From contig CAWHBO010000008.1 in NCBI GenBank assembly GCA_963827735.1, forward strand, positions 138,748-202,747: a stretch of 64,000 bases of DNA, given 5' to 3'. The position numbers were made by a program, and so were the translations under genes. Origin of the DNA: CAWHBO01 sp963827735 (GTDB taxonomy: Bacteria; Patescibacteriota; Patescibacteriia; Patescibacteriales; UBA12075). Positions 51,296 through 59,006 of the stretch are shown here, piece after piece. The notes below the pieces were generated by a model, which saw nothing but the letters and a program-made list of their open reading frames with translations, searched no databases and was not told where the DNA came from. Position 1 is the first letter of the stretch. Each line of letters begins with the position of its first letter.

Positions 51296-51901
51296 TCAGA
51301 TTTCATAAAAGTAAGCTTTCTTCTCCTTCTTAAATTCCTGCGATTTTCTGGTAAACAACTTTTGATTCTTGGACAGCCAGTCCAGTTTTCCCTTGCGGTC
51401 AGGGAGGTCAATGATTTTTTTGGCTTCCAAGTTGGCGTAGTTAAATCCGGTTGACACGATCATGGCTCCGCTTCGGCATTCAAACTTCATTTTCCGGCCA
51501 ATGCCCCGCATTGTCGTAGGGTTCAAATGACTGTAAATCAAATCAGCCTCTTTGAAATACACTCTGTGTATCGGCTGATGGATGACTTGGATGTTGGTGC
51601 GCCTGATCAAAGACTGCACCTTGGATACAAAATATGAAAACAGATGCGGCTCCACCCCGATAAACTTGCCTTTGGGATATTTCTTTTCCAAGGCATAAAA
51701 AAATCCGGATCGGCCGCTGGATAAAGCGATGCAGGAAGGAGCCTCTTGCTCCAACTTGAGCTCCTTAAGAATCTGCTCCACCACCCACGGTCGGGACGGC
51801 AAGAACGGCGCAAAACCCCTGAGCAACAGATCAAAAAGAAAAACCGTTAAAAAATACCCGATTGGAACGAGGATGATGATGGTTACGACTAAATAGCTCA
51901 T
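51296..51901 (-). CDS. Membrane-anchored class I methyltransferase-like protein (201 aa)
   Basis: N-terminal TM helix (about 3-25), then a Rossmann-like segment: ALSSGRSGFFYALEKKYPKGKFIGVE aligns in pattern with motif I of SAM methyltransferases, but the usual DxGxGxG is degenerate (SSGRSG). DLIYSH could be motif IV. Activity is uncertain. It has its own predicted promoter and lies upstream of rsmA. Confidence 0.7.
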   Translation of the reverse strand: MSYLVVTIIILVPIGYFLTVFLFDLLLRGFAPFLPSRPWVVEQILKELKLEQEAPSCIALSSGRSGFFYALEKKYPKGKFIGVEPHLFSYFVSKVQSLIRRTNIQVIHQPIHRVYFKEADLIYSHLNPTTMRGIGRKMKFECRSGAMIVSTGFNYANLEAKKIIDLPDRKGKLDWLSKNQKLFTRKSQEFKKEKKAYFYEI

Positions 51902-51932
51902 AAAAAAATATAAAATTTAAGAATATTGGTAT

Positions 51933-51962
51933 ATTATAGCATTTTTACCATTTTAAAACCAA
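51933..51962 (-). promoter_or_regulatory. Predicted extended -10 promoter for the methyltransferase-like gene
   Basis: Minus strand TGC-TATAAT (-10 at 51,933-51,938) with a -35-like TTGGTT (51,957-51,962), spacer 18. About 32 bp before the ATG at 51,901. Confidence 0.6.
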
Positions 51963-51974
51963 TTTTGACAACAA

Positions 51975-52004
51975 TTGCATGGAGGCGATGGGAGGTGATA
52001 TAAT
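51975..52004 (+). promoter_or_regulatory. Predicted promoter facing the 52.3-53.1 kb plus-strand genes
   Basis: -35 TTGCAT (51,975-51,980), spacer 18, -10 TATAAT (51,999-52,004) preceded by TGA. It would give a ~300-nt leader containing the element at 52,074-52,266. Divergent from the promoter at 51,933. Confidence 0.5.
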
Positions 52005-52073
52005 ATAAATGTAAAATAACAATTAAAAAATATTTTTACATCAAAGGATTGCTAAAAACGACATAATCGTTGT

Positions 52074-52266
52074 TTGTCATCCCGGAATTTTTTTTGGAGC
52101 GTCAGCGAGAAAAAAAATATCCGGGATCCAGGGGTAAAATGGTAGAAATATAGATTATCAAACAACCCAGTCAAATGCATGTCAATCTTTAAAAACTTTC
52201 TTCAGAATTCACGTTTATACCGACTCCTCCTGGATTCCGGATAGGCTTGCGCCTTCCGGAATGACA
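52074..52266. mobile_element. MITE-like element with terminal inverted repeats (~193 bp)
   Basis: Ends TTGTCATCCCGGAA and TTCCGGAATGACAA are inverted; internal words ATATCCGGGATCCAG and CCTGGATTCCGGA are also complementary. No coding capacity. The rest of the 51,902-52,313 gap is AT-rich with the two promoters above. Confidence 0.65.
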
Positions 52267-52313
52267 ATTCATAGTTTTTTTTCATTTTCCTTATATCATC
52301 TTAAATTAATACT

Positions 52314-52604
52314 ATGCCATCCGACACCCCAAACTCCTTTCTCTCCATTCGCGGCCTCAGATATGTTTTGATCTATCTGATCATTTTCGTCGTTCCCTTT
52401 CTGATCTTTCATGCTCAGACAGGCATGACCGCGATCATTTTTAAAACTATGGGCTACATAACCCTGCCCATTTCCATGCTTGCCTGGCTTATAAATTTGG
52501 ATTTTTTCCATGGATATTTTTGGGTCCATATCACAGTCGGAATTGTTTTGAATGTTCTTTTTCTTCTGTGGATCGGATCGCTGGTGGAGCGAAGAAGCGA
52601 TTGA
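52314..52604 (+). CDS. Small polytopic membrane protein (96 aa)
   Basis: No family recognised. Three hydrophobic helices (YVLIYLIIFVVPFLIF, IIFKTMGYITLPISMLAWLI, VHITVGIVLNVLFLLWIGSLV) with short loops, ending VERRSD. ATG 52,314. A 19-bp gap precedes the next plus-strand gene, so they may be co-transcribed. A reverse-strand frame over the same DNA has no membrane or family pattern and is rejected. Confidence 0.65.
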   Translation: MPSDTPNSFLSIRGLRYVLIYLIIFVVPFLIFHAQTGMTAIIFKTMGYITLPISMLAWLINLDFFHGYFWVHITVGIVLNVLFLLWIGSLVERRSD

Positions 52605-52623
52605 AGTGAAATATAAAAAACTT

Positions 52624-53130
52624 ATGTTTACAAACGATATAATTGAACACAACCAAGAACCGCCCATGAAGCACATCACCAAAGACGATCTTGAATCTGC
52701 TAAAAATTTTGATTTGGTAAAAAAAGCCGCGGATGTGCTAAGAAAAGAAGAAGCCAGAAAAGCGGCGCTAAAAAAGAAGCATGAGAAGATAAAATTTGAA
52801 CTTGAAAAACTCAGTCATGCCCTTTCATTTTCCGGAAATCCTCGATTTCACGAACGCACGATTTTCGGATTTTTTTTCTTCGCCGCCAAATTCTTAAAAA
52901 ATACTTTCGGTTTTTTGCGTATCATCAAAAAAAATTCCATCCAGTCAGAATCGGATCTGAAAAAAATTCTTGAAGCGGCCAAAAGCATGGGAATGATAAC
53001 CTTGAAAGAAGCGCATAAGCTTCCCGGCATCCAAAAAAATAATCTCAAAAATTACTTCAAGATACTCGAAAAAGACGGGCGGATTGTTAAGTACGGGCGG
53101 TGGGGGCAGACATTTTATAAATTATCATAA
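52624..53130 (+). CDS. Unrecognised protein with possible winged-helix C-terminus (168 aa)
   Basis: N-terminal charged helix (VKKAADVLRKEEARKAALKKKHEKIKFELEKL), an aromatic segment (IFGFFFFAAKFLKNTFGFLRIIKK), and a C-terminal ~65 residues (LKKILEAAKSMGMITLKEAHKLPGIQKNNLKNYFKILEKDGRIVKYGRWGQTFYKL) that look like a winged helix-turn-helix. ATG 52,624 is used; the frame opens earlier without ribosome-binding support. Function unknown. Confidence 0.68.
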   Translation: MFTNDIIEHNQEPPMKHITKDDLESAKNFDLVKKAADVLRKEEARKAALKKKHEKIKFELEKLSHALSFSGNPRFHERTIFGFFFFAAKFLKNTFGFLRIIKKNSIQSESDLKKILEAAKSMGMITLKEAHKLPGIQKNNLKNYFKILEKDGRIVKYGRWGQTFYKLS

Positions 53131-53152
53131 ACTCTTGTCCAACTCCCTCACC

Positions 53153-53182
53153 CAAAAAAAACAGGCGCCGGAACGGCGCCTG
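53153..53182 (-). terminator. Intrinsic terminator for the minus-strand genes ending at 53,216
   Basis: caggcgccg (53,162-53,170), gaa, cggcgcctg (53,174-53,182): a 9-bp perfect stem. On the minus strand it is followed by eight T (plus-strand A run 53,153-53,160). It also lies 30 bp after the plus-strand gene. Confidence 0.9.
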
Positions 53183-53215
53183 GAGCGTTGAAGTATACTA
53201 AAATTAAATTACTTA

Positions 53216-53533
53216 TCAGAAACCTTTAAAACCTGACAACATTAAATTCATTAATATAAATATATAAGTTGGAATAAAAATCAGAAACAATAAAAATATA
53301 CCCCATATAATCATTAAACTTCTTTTATAACTTAACAATTTCCCTTTAAACATTTTTTTTAGTCCTAATAGAAAAAATGTAAAAGATATCGGAAAGATAA
53401 TTAGCATATATAGCAAGAAAAATTCTAACCCGCTATATACAAAACCTGTCCCAAGCAAAATGAAAGGTAAAAAATAAAAAAGTAAAAAATAATAAACAGA
53501 ATAATTTATTAAATCTTTATTAGTTTTTTCCAT
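53216..53533 (-). CDS. Small polytopic membrane protein (105 aa)
   Basis: No family recognised. Three to four hydrophobic helices rich in Phe, Leu and Ile (YYFLLFYFLPFILLGTGFVYSG, FFLLYMLIIFPISFTFFLLGL, SLMIIWGIFLLFLIFIPTYIFILMN). Very low GC compared with the next gene. Begins 5 bp after the LCAT-like gene stop and ends at a strong terminator, so it is probably the last gene of that unit. Confidence 0.65.
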   Translation of the reverse strand: MEKTNKDLINYSVYYFLLFYFLPFILLGTGFVYSGLEFFLLYMLIIFPISFTFFLLGLKKMFKGKLLSYKRSLMIIWGIFLLFLIFIPTYIFILMNLMLSGFKGF

Positions 53534-53538
53534 AAATT

Positions 53539-56481
53539 TTAATGTAAATAATTATAAACACATTGCAACCTCTCTTTGATTATACCACTCGCCTCATTTG
53601 TAATCCATCCCAAGCGAGCATACAGGGTTAATTCTGCCCGGATAAGCTTAACAGCCGCTTCAAGCAACCTGGGAACAGCTTTGTCGTAGCGCGCATATCT
53701 TTGGACTAATTTTTCAATGCTCTCCAGCTCCAAAATCAACAGATTTTTTACCGCAATCTTTTTTATCTTTCTCTGCGCGTATAAATCATTGACCAGATTC
53801 TTCAGTCCTGCCACGCAATCATTTTCTTGAATATAAAATCTGACTGATTTTATCTCTTCCCTGTTTCCGGCCCGGTCAGTGGAAAAGTAATATATCGTGT
53901 ATTCTCCCGGGATTGAAACGACAGGATTGTTGTCTGCGTCATATGTTTGCCAGCTGGATGTGCCATTTATGGCGTACTCTGTCTTGAGTACTCCTGACAG
54001 ATCATCTTCTGCCAAGAATTCCACGCTTACCGGAGCGGAAAATTCATCGCCATCGTTGGCTTCTCCGCCATTAACAGACATTCTCGTCTCTGGCGCTTCC
54101 AGATCGCCGGCCTCTTCACTGCCCAGAAGATAATCAGGACTTAAGACTTCATCGACAGCACCATCACCATTGTTGTCTTTGGAAATTTCAATGCTTCCAA
54201 TGCTTTGATTGGCGTCAATGTTTAGCTGTATGGACATATCCGTACTTGGTATTGCCACGTCATTCCAAATGGCTTCATCCCGATATTCATCTTCTGTCAC
54301 GTTTTGAATGTCCAGACTGAATTCTCCTTCGTCTGTGGCTTTTCCGACAATTGTATAATCTTGCCCTGCGGGTAAAAACACGAATTTGTTGTCGCCGATA
54401 ACGTCGTACGCCAGTCCGGGGATGTTCATTTCAATGTCGCCGTTTTCATTGGGGCCGGCGTGATTGCCGGCTTCGTCGTAAATGTTAAGAGCAACAGGAG
54501 AATGGATACCTAAAAGTTTTCCGTTTATTAAACAATGGAATGTGTCCTGATTGAGGCGTGGATAAGGCGAATAGTTAAATTCGTCTTCGTTGTTGTTTAA
54601 AATTGAGGCCACCAATTGTTTTACGCCTTCAGCACTGGGCAGACTGGCATGTTCGGCCATGCTGGCGTAAAACTTTTTATCGGCCTGGAACCAATCGGCG
54701 CTTCTGAATGGCACGGTGCCGTCGCCATTTATATATTTTAGCTTATACGTTTCTTTTCCCTTGTTATCGCTTAAAATCTTGATTTGGCCGACTGTTGGTT
54801 GACCGCAACCGACGATGTTATATGAGTTAGCAATCGTCAAGTTGCCGGTGTCGTTGTGGATGTTGATGGCGTTGTCCAGTAACATTGAATTGCGACCGGA
54901 TGACTTCAAAGACTCTATTGATTGATCATAACTTAACTCACCTTGATTATTAAACGCATCATAGACGTAATAGCGATAAAAATCATCTGTTTCGTCAAAA
55001 TAGCTGGGGCTGGGGAGAAGTTGATAGACTGAAGGGAAATTTTGAGAAATTATTTTTACCCTCTCAGGATTAAGACCAAGCCCCATTACGGCAAGGCCTA
55101 CATCATCTCCATATTGTAAAATTTTAAATGCTTTAGGCGCGCCTAGATGCGGAGTTGCTATATCTATAAACTTATCCACACTTTCGTTTCCATTATCACG
55201 AATATATTTTTTAACTACGAGCCCTCCCATACTGTGGGCGATTACATCTACTTTTTCTGAACTTGTTATTCTTTTTACCTGATCAATTTTATATTTTAGA
55301 GAAAGAACGTCAGTAGACGTAGCACTTCCAGCAATTGTAGAAACATCCAAGCGCCAATCATATGGAAAAACAAAAAGATCTGTTCCTTCAACATAGCCGT
55401 TATTTTCTAACTCAGTAATTAGTCCTTCAAAAAAATCATTGGATGAAATTTTTCTCATGACATCATTGGACAACATTTTAGAACTTTGATTTTCTGTGCC
55501 ATCCTCTTGCAAAACTAACTCATTCAAATAAAAATCATTACTGGCAAGAAGCATCATAAAAACATTCGGCCAAACCTCCCCGCCGTCGCTCGCCCGATTA
55601 AGATAGCTCCCCATAATCCCCGGCACGATGATGACCGGAGTTTTCTTCGGCGCTTCCCCTTTTCCGGTCCAAGGGTCAAAGTCAATGTTACCGGAAATTT
55701 CTTGGCCAATGCCTGCGGGGTTGCTTATGTCATTGTGCGGCCCGCTGTTGTCGCCCCACCAATTGTTTTTGGCGTTCAGCGTAGCTGAGCCGTCAGTGAT
55801 GTTGTTGACGGCCGCAAAAGAAAAATTTTCAAACAGGCGGGAGTCGGCAATGTCAAGCTGGCAGGCAGGTCCAATTTGGATTCCAATCTTGTTCCGGCTG
55901 ATGATGGAGTGGTTTATGGTAACACTGCTGTTTTCACAAGCAAGCGCGCCCACATCAAAATATGCATCATGGGCCAAGGCATATTGTGTTTGGAAGAAAT
56001 GGGCATTATTTCTAACAAGATCGGCATAGCCTTGGCCACCGTATCTTACCTCGGCATAATCTATGTCAATCATTCCTCCACCATAAGCCGCAATTGACAT
56101 CCAATCGCCGGCGTTTGGGTTGCCGACTGACCAGTCAACGCTTTTCCCCATGAGGCTGTCGTCATTGATGGAAGTAAAAAATATGCGGTTATCGCTCGTT
56201 CCCCGCGCCACCAAATTGCCTTTGACAATAAGGCTCTTCTCGCCCAGTTTCACAACCGTTCCCGGCTCAATCATTAAAGTTACCCCGGGATTGACGACCA
56301 CATTGTCCAGATATATGAGATAAGGGCTTCCGGCAGGAGTCCAGGTGGTGTCGCTGGTGATTTTGTTTTCAACCAGCGTAGCGGCGCTAACAGGTTTTGC
56401 TTCGCGGATTCCGCTTCCGCCGAAAGAAATCGGCGCCAGGATGATGGCGCAAAGCATGAAAATTAACAAGCTTTTTTTCAT
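53539..56481 (-). CDS. Secreted LCAT/PGAP1-type lipase-acyltransferase with beta-helix and OmpL47-like modules (980 aa)
   Basis: Signal peptide (1-~33, IFMLCAIILAPISFGGSG region). Residues ~35-270: right-handed beta-helix-like repeats (NNVVVNPGVTLMIEPGTVVKL style). Residues ~285-600: alpha/beta hydrolase of the LCAT/PGAP1 kind: TPVIIVPGIMGS oxyanion region, FVFPYDWRLDV, and nucleophile motif VIAHSMGGLV (Ser about 415). Residues ~795-890: an OmpL47/Ig-like module (APETRMSVNG to YYFSTDRAGNREEI). The C-terminal ~80 residues are helical. Predicted substrate is a lipid ester or acyl chain outside the cell; inferred from family only. Confidence 0.88.
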   Translation of the reverse strand: MKKSLLIFMLCAIILAPISFGGSGIREAKPVSAATLVENKITSDTTWTPAGSPYLIYLDNVVVNPGVTLMIEPGTVVKLGEKSLIVKGNLVARGTSDNRIFFTSINDDSLMGKSVDWSVGNPNAGDWMSIAAYGGGMIDIDYAEVRYGGQGYADLVRNNAHFFQTQYALAHDAYFDVGALACENSSVTINHSIISRNKIGIQIGPACQLDIADSRLFENFSFAAVNNITDGSATLNAKNNWWGDNSGPHNDISNPAGIGQEISGNIDFDPWTGKGEAPKKTPVIIVPGIMGSYLNRASDGGEVWPNVFMMLLASNDFYLNELVLQEDGTENQSSKMLSNDVMRKISSNDFFEGLITELENNGYVEGTDLFVFPYDWRLDVSTIAGSATSTDVLSLKYKIDQVKRITSSEKVDVIAHSMGGLVVKKYIRDNGNESVDKFIDIATPHLGAPKAFKILQYGDDVGLAVMGLGLNPERVKIISQNFPSVYQLLPSPSYFDETDDFYRYYVYDAFNNQGELSYDQSIESLKSSGRNSMLLDNAINIHNDTGNLTIANSYNIVGCGQPTVGQIKILSDNKGKETYKLKYINGDGTVPFRSADWFQADKKFYASMAEHASLPSAEGVKQLVASILNNNEDEFNYSPYPRLNQDTFHCLINGKLLGIHSPVALNIYDEAGNHAGPNENGDIEMNIPGLAYDVIGDNKFVFLPAGQDYTIVGKATDEGEFSLDIQNVTEDEYRDEAIWNDVAIPSTDMSIQLNIDANQSIGSIEISKDNNGDGAVDEVLSPDYLLGSEEAGDLEAPETRMSVNGGEANDGDEFSAPVSVEFLAEDDLSGVLKTEYAINGTSSWQTYDADNNPVVSIPGEYTIYYFSTDRAGNREEIKSVRFYIQENDCVAGLKNLVNDLYAQRKIKKIAVKNLLILELESIEKLVQRYARYDKAVPRLLEAAVKLIRAELTLYARLGWITNEASGIIKERLQCVYNYLH

Positions 56482-56523
56482 AGAAAGAAAAGTTATTAAC
56501 AGGTAAGTAATAATCTTAACTCT

Positions 56524-56532
56524 ATAATAGCA
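56524..56532 (-). promoter_or_regulatory. Possible extended -10 promoter of the LCAT-like gene
   Basis: Minus strand TGCTATTAT, about 43 bp upstream of the ATG at 56,481. No good -35, which fits the extended -10 class. Confidence 0.4.
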
Positions 56533-56587
56533 AAAGCGAGGTTAAGGAAAGATAAAGAAAATGTGAAGAAAAGATAAAATCCCTGGT

Positions 56588-56684
56588 TTTGTCATCCTGA
56601 GGAGCGAAGCGACGAAGGATCCCGTTGATTTATCGGGACACATCGGGATTCTTCACTTCGCTACGCTTCGCTTTGAATGACAAA
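56588..56684. mobile_element. MITE-like 'GTCATCCTGAGGAGCGAAGC' element (~97 bp)
   Basis: Ends TTTGTCAT and ATGACAAA are exact inverted repeats. Internal GAGCGAAGCGACGAAGGATCCCG and CGGGATTCTTCACTTCGCTACG are complementary. This GTCATCCTGAG-type repeat is recognisable from many bacterial genomes; no transposase is near. Confidence 0.7.
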
Positions 56685-57100
56685 TATAAACTTTTTGTAT
56701 AATAAATCAAAGTATCAGCTGAACCAAGCGCCCCTCCCCTTCAGGGGATGGGTTGGGGGTGAGGGAATGGCGACGGGGCTGAGGGGTGGCCCGTATTTGC
56801 GGGACGGGTGACGGAATGGCGCTGAACAAAAAAAACCCGGGCATTGTCCTGATCGCTTCCTCCCTGGAGAAACTTCACATTGAAGTTAAAGCGGCCAAAA
56901 TTTTTGCCCGGGCCCTTTCCCGTTTGTTTATCCACATCCGATTTTTCGTGACGATTCAAAGCGTAATCAGTGTTATCAGGGTAATCAGCATTTATCCACA
57001 TCTCTTATTTTTTATAATACCATTTACCACATTAAGAAAAGATAAAGAAAATATGAAATTTTTATAAAATGTACCATAAAAAGCACTTACCCTAAGAACC
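56685..57100. other. Gene-free stretch with GC-rich words, a long-range hairpin and a family E fragment
   Basis: 56,727-56,770 has C/G-rich words (cccctccccttcagggg). AACCCGGGCA near 56,837 is complementary to TGCCCGGG near 56,909. 56,956-56,996 is family E (GCGTAATCAG, AGGGTAATCAGC). Open frames here on both strands overlap these repeats and show no family pattern, so no gene is called. Confidence 0.5.
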
Positions 57101-57103
57101 TTT

Positions 57104-57132
57104 TTGACACTTTTTGACACCTTTGCTATAAT
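57104..57132 (+). promoter_or_regulatory. Consensus sigma70 promoter with tandem TTTTTGACAC, leaderless start
   Basis: TTGACA (57,104-57,109), 17-bp spacer, TATAAT (57,127-57,132), both perfect. A second TTGACA lies at 57,114 because the 10-mer TTTTTGACAC is tandemly repeated (57,101-57,120). The gene's ATG is only 9 bases after the -10, so the transcript would start at or within 2 nt of the ATG. The tandem repeat could be an operator. Confidence 0.85.
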
Positions 57133-57140
57133 CATTCCAT

Positions 57141-57389
57141 ATGACTGAAGAAATAAAACAAAACGCGGTTTACACCACTTCTGAGGCGCAAAACATCTTG
57201 AAAATCAGCAATTCAACGATCAAGCGCATGCTTAAGAGCGGGCTTCTCAAGGCCAACAAAGTCGGCGGCCAGTACCGGATACTCGGACGCGAGCTTTTGC
57301 GTTTGGTATCTCCGGAATTGGAAAAAGCCGCTACGGAAAAATATTTGGGGTTAAAGGAGAAAGTCGTTAAAAAAATTAATAAATGGTAA
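57141..57389 (+). CDS. Small helix-turn-helix DNA-binding protein (excisionase/MerR-like)
   Basis: 82 residues. VYTTSEAQNILKISNSTIKRMLKSGLLKANKVGGQYRILGRELLRLV is a winged HTH of the excisionase/MerR N-terminal kind, with a short basic helix after it (EKYLGLKEKVVKKINKW). It overlaps or abuts gmd, so it is probably the regulator of the GDP-fucose/export operon, perhaps autoregulatory through the tandem repeat in its promoter (inference). Confidence 0.87.
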   Translation: MTEEIKQNAVYTTSEAQNILKISNSTIKRMLKSGLLKANKVGGQYRILGRELLRLVSPELEKAATEKYLGLKEKVVKKINKW

Positions 57390-57394
57390 ACGAT

Positions 57395-58498
57395 ATGAAA
57401 AAAGCTCTCATCACAGGAATCACCGGCCAGGATGGATCTTATCTGGCGGAACTCCTTTTATCCAAAGGTTATGAAGTTCATGGCATCATGAGACGGTCTT
57501 CAAGCTTTAACACAGGAAGGATTGACCATCTCCTTAAGGATCCTCACAAATCGAATGCAAAACTTTTCGGTCAATACGGCGACATCTCTGACAGTTCAAA
57601 CTTAAATCGTATCCTGGAAAAAACACAGCCGGATGAAATTTACCACCTAGCCGCTCAAAGCCATGTTCGCGTCAGTTTTGATATGCCGGAATACACAGGA
57701 GATGTGACGGGTTTAGGCACCACCAGACTGCTTGATGCTATCAAGGAAACAGGCCTAAAGACCAAGTTCTACCAAGCCTCATCGAGTGAGATGTTCGGCA
57801 AAGTTGATATTGCTGATCTGCCGATCAATGAGAATACGAGATTCTATCCCCGCTCCCCGTACGCAGCCGCAAAAGTCTATGCTTACTGGATGACGAAAAA
57901 TTATCGTGAAAGCTACGGCATGTTCGCTGTTAACGGGATCCTTTTCAATCACGAATCGGAAAGAAGGGGCGAAACTTTCGTTACCAGAAAAGTCACTCGT
58001 GGATTATCTCGGATAAAACTAGGAGTGGACGAGAAGCTATATCTGGGATACTTGGACGCCAAAAGAGACTGGGGCCATGCCGAGGATTTTGTTTACGGCA
58101 TGTGGCTGATGCTCCAACAGGAAAAACCGGACGACTATGTTCTGGCGACCGGCGAAACGCACACTGTCAAAGAGATGATAAACGTAGCAGCCAAGACGCT
58201 GGATATTGACCTGGTTTGGGAAGGCGAAGGACTCAATGAAAAAGGCATAGACAAAAAAACCGGCAAAACGATAATCGAAATCGATCCACGGTATTTCCGT
58301 CCAGCTGAAGTCGATATCCTCTTAGGTGACTATTCCAAGGCAAAGAAAGAACTGGGCTGGGAGCCGAAAATAAAATTCAACGAACTAATCGAAAGGATGG
58401 TAAAATCCGATTTTGAAGAAGAAAAAAAGAAAGTGCCCATGAATCCGAATAACGAAGAAAAATCACTGAGAGACATCGCTTTGAATTTTCATAATTAG
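57395..58498 (+). CDS. gmd: GDP-mannose 4,6-dehydratase
   Basis: Converts GDP-D-mannose to GDP-4-keto-6-deoxymannose, first step to GDP-L-fucose and GDP-rhamnose. About 367 residues: NADP-binding ALITGITGQDGSYLAELLL, SSSEMFG with the catalytic Ser/Thr region, YAAAKVYAYW (YxxxK), GILFNHESERRGETFVTRK, and the late FRPAEVDILLGD. ATG 57,395 matches the family start (MKKALITG); ATG 57,383, which overlaps the HTH gene end, is an alternative. Confidence 0.96.
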   Translation: MKKALITGITGQDGSYLAELLLSKGYEVHGIMRRSSSFNTGRIDHLLKDPHKSNAKLFGQYGDISDSSNLNRILEKTQPDEIYHLAAQSHVRVSFDMPEYTGDVTGLGTTRLLDAIKETGLKTKFYQASSSEMFGKVDIADLPINENTRFYPRSPYAAAKVYAYWMTKNYRESYGMFAVNGILFNHESERRGETFVTRKVTRGLSRIKLGVDEKLYLGYLDAKRDWGHAEDFVYGMWLMLQQEKPDDYVLATGETHTVKEMINVAAKTLDIDLVWEGEGLNEKGIDKKTGKTIIEIDPRYFRPAEVDILLGDYSKAKKELGWEPKIKFNELIERMVKSDFEEEKKKVPMNPNNEEKSLRDIALNFHN

Positions 58499-58526
58499 AC
58501 TAAAATATTTTTATAATAGATATTTT

Positions 58527-58988
58527 ATGTCAAAAAAAATAATCAAATCAAACATTCCAACCCCTCTTTATAGAAAGATCCATTCCTTGCTCCCCATCGC
58601 CTGTGTTGATATAATTATCGTGAACGAAAAAAACGAATTCTTTCTGGTTAAAAGGAAGAACAAACCTGTCCAAGGCGAGTGGTGGTTTCCGGGCGGGCGC
58701 ATATTCAAAAATGAACATCTCTCTGGTGCCGCGAAAAGAAAAGCTGAGGAAGAAACTGGGCTTACCATAACAATCATAAAAGCTTTAGGGTCTGATGAAA
58801 CGTTTTTTCCGGACGGACCATTCTCCGATTCCACGCATACGATCAACACTGTCTTCTTGGCAAAAATTAAAACCGCAAAGACAGGAATTAAGCTTGACGC
58901 GCAATCAGATGATTGCGGATGGTTTTCAAAAATAAATAAAAATTGGCATCCTTATTTGAAAAAATTTCTGAAAAATTGCGGGTATTAA
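58527..58988 (+). CDS. gmm: NUDIX hydrolase, GDP-mannose mannosyl hydrolase-like
   Basis: 153 residues. WWFPGGRIFKNEHLSGAAKRKAEEETGL is a NUDIX box with the REUxEE variant (RKAEEE) often seen in Gmm. The preceding VDIIIVNEKNEFFLVKRKNKPVQGEWW is also Gmm-like. Gmm hydrolyses GDP-mannose/GDP-glucose, and its place between gmd and fcl is the usual one in GDP-fucose loci. Specificity is inferred from context. Confidence 0.82.
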   Translation: MSKKIIKSNIPTPLYRKIHSLLPIACVDIIIVNEKNEFFLVKRKNKPVQGEWWFPGGRIFKNEHLSGAAKRKAEEETGLTITIIKALGSDETFFPDGPFSDSTHTINTVFLAKIKTAKTGIKLDAQSDDCGWFSKINKNWHPYLKKFLKNCGY

Positions 58989-59006
58989 AATATTTAATAA
59001 TAAAAA

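Noticed and set aside
52296..52682. 128-aa minus-strand frame opposite the 96-aa membrane protein
   Set aside because: The plus-strand product has a clean three-helix membrane pattern; the opposite frame has mixed, implausible composition.
56786..57067. 93-aa plus-strand and 86-aa minus-strand reading frames
   Set aside because: Both overlap palindromic and family E repeat DNA and have no recognisable composition or start signal.
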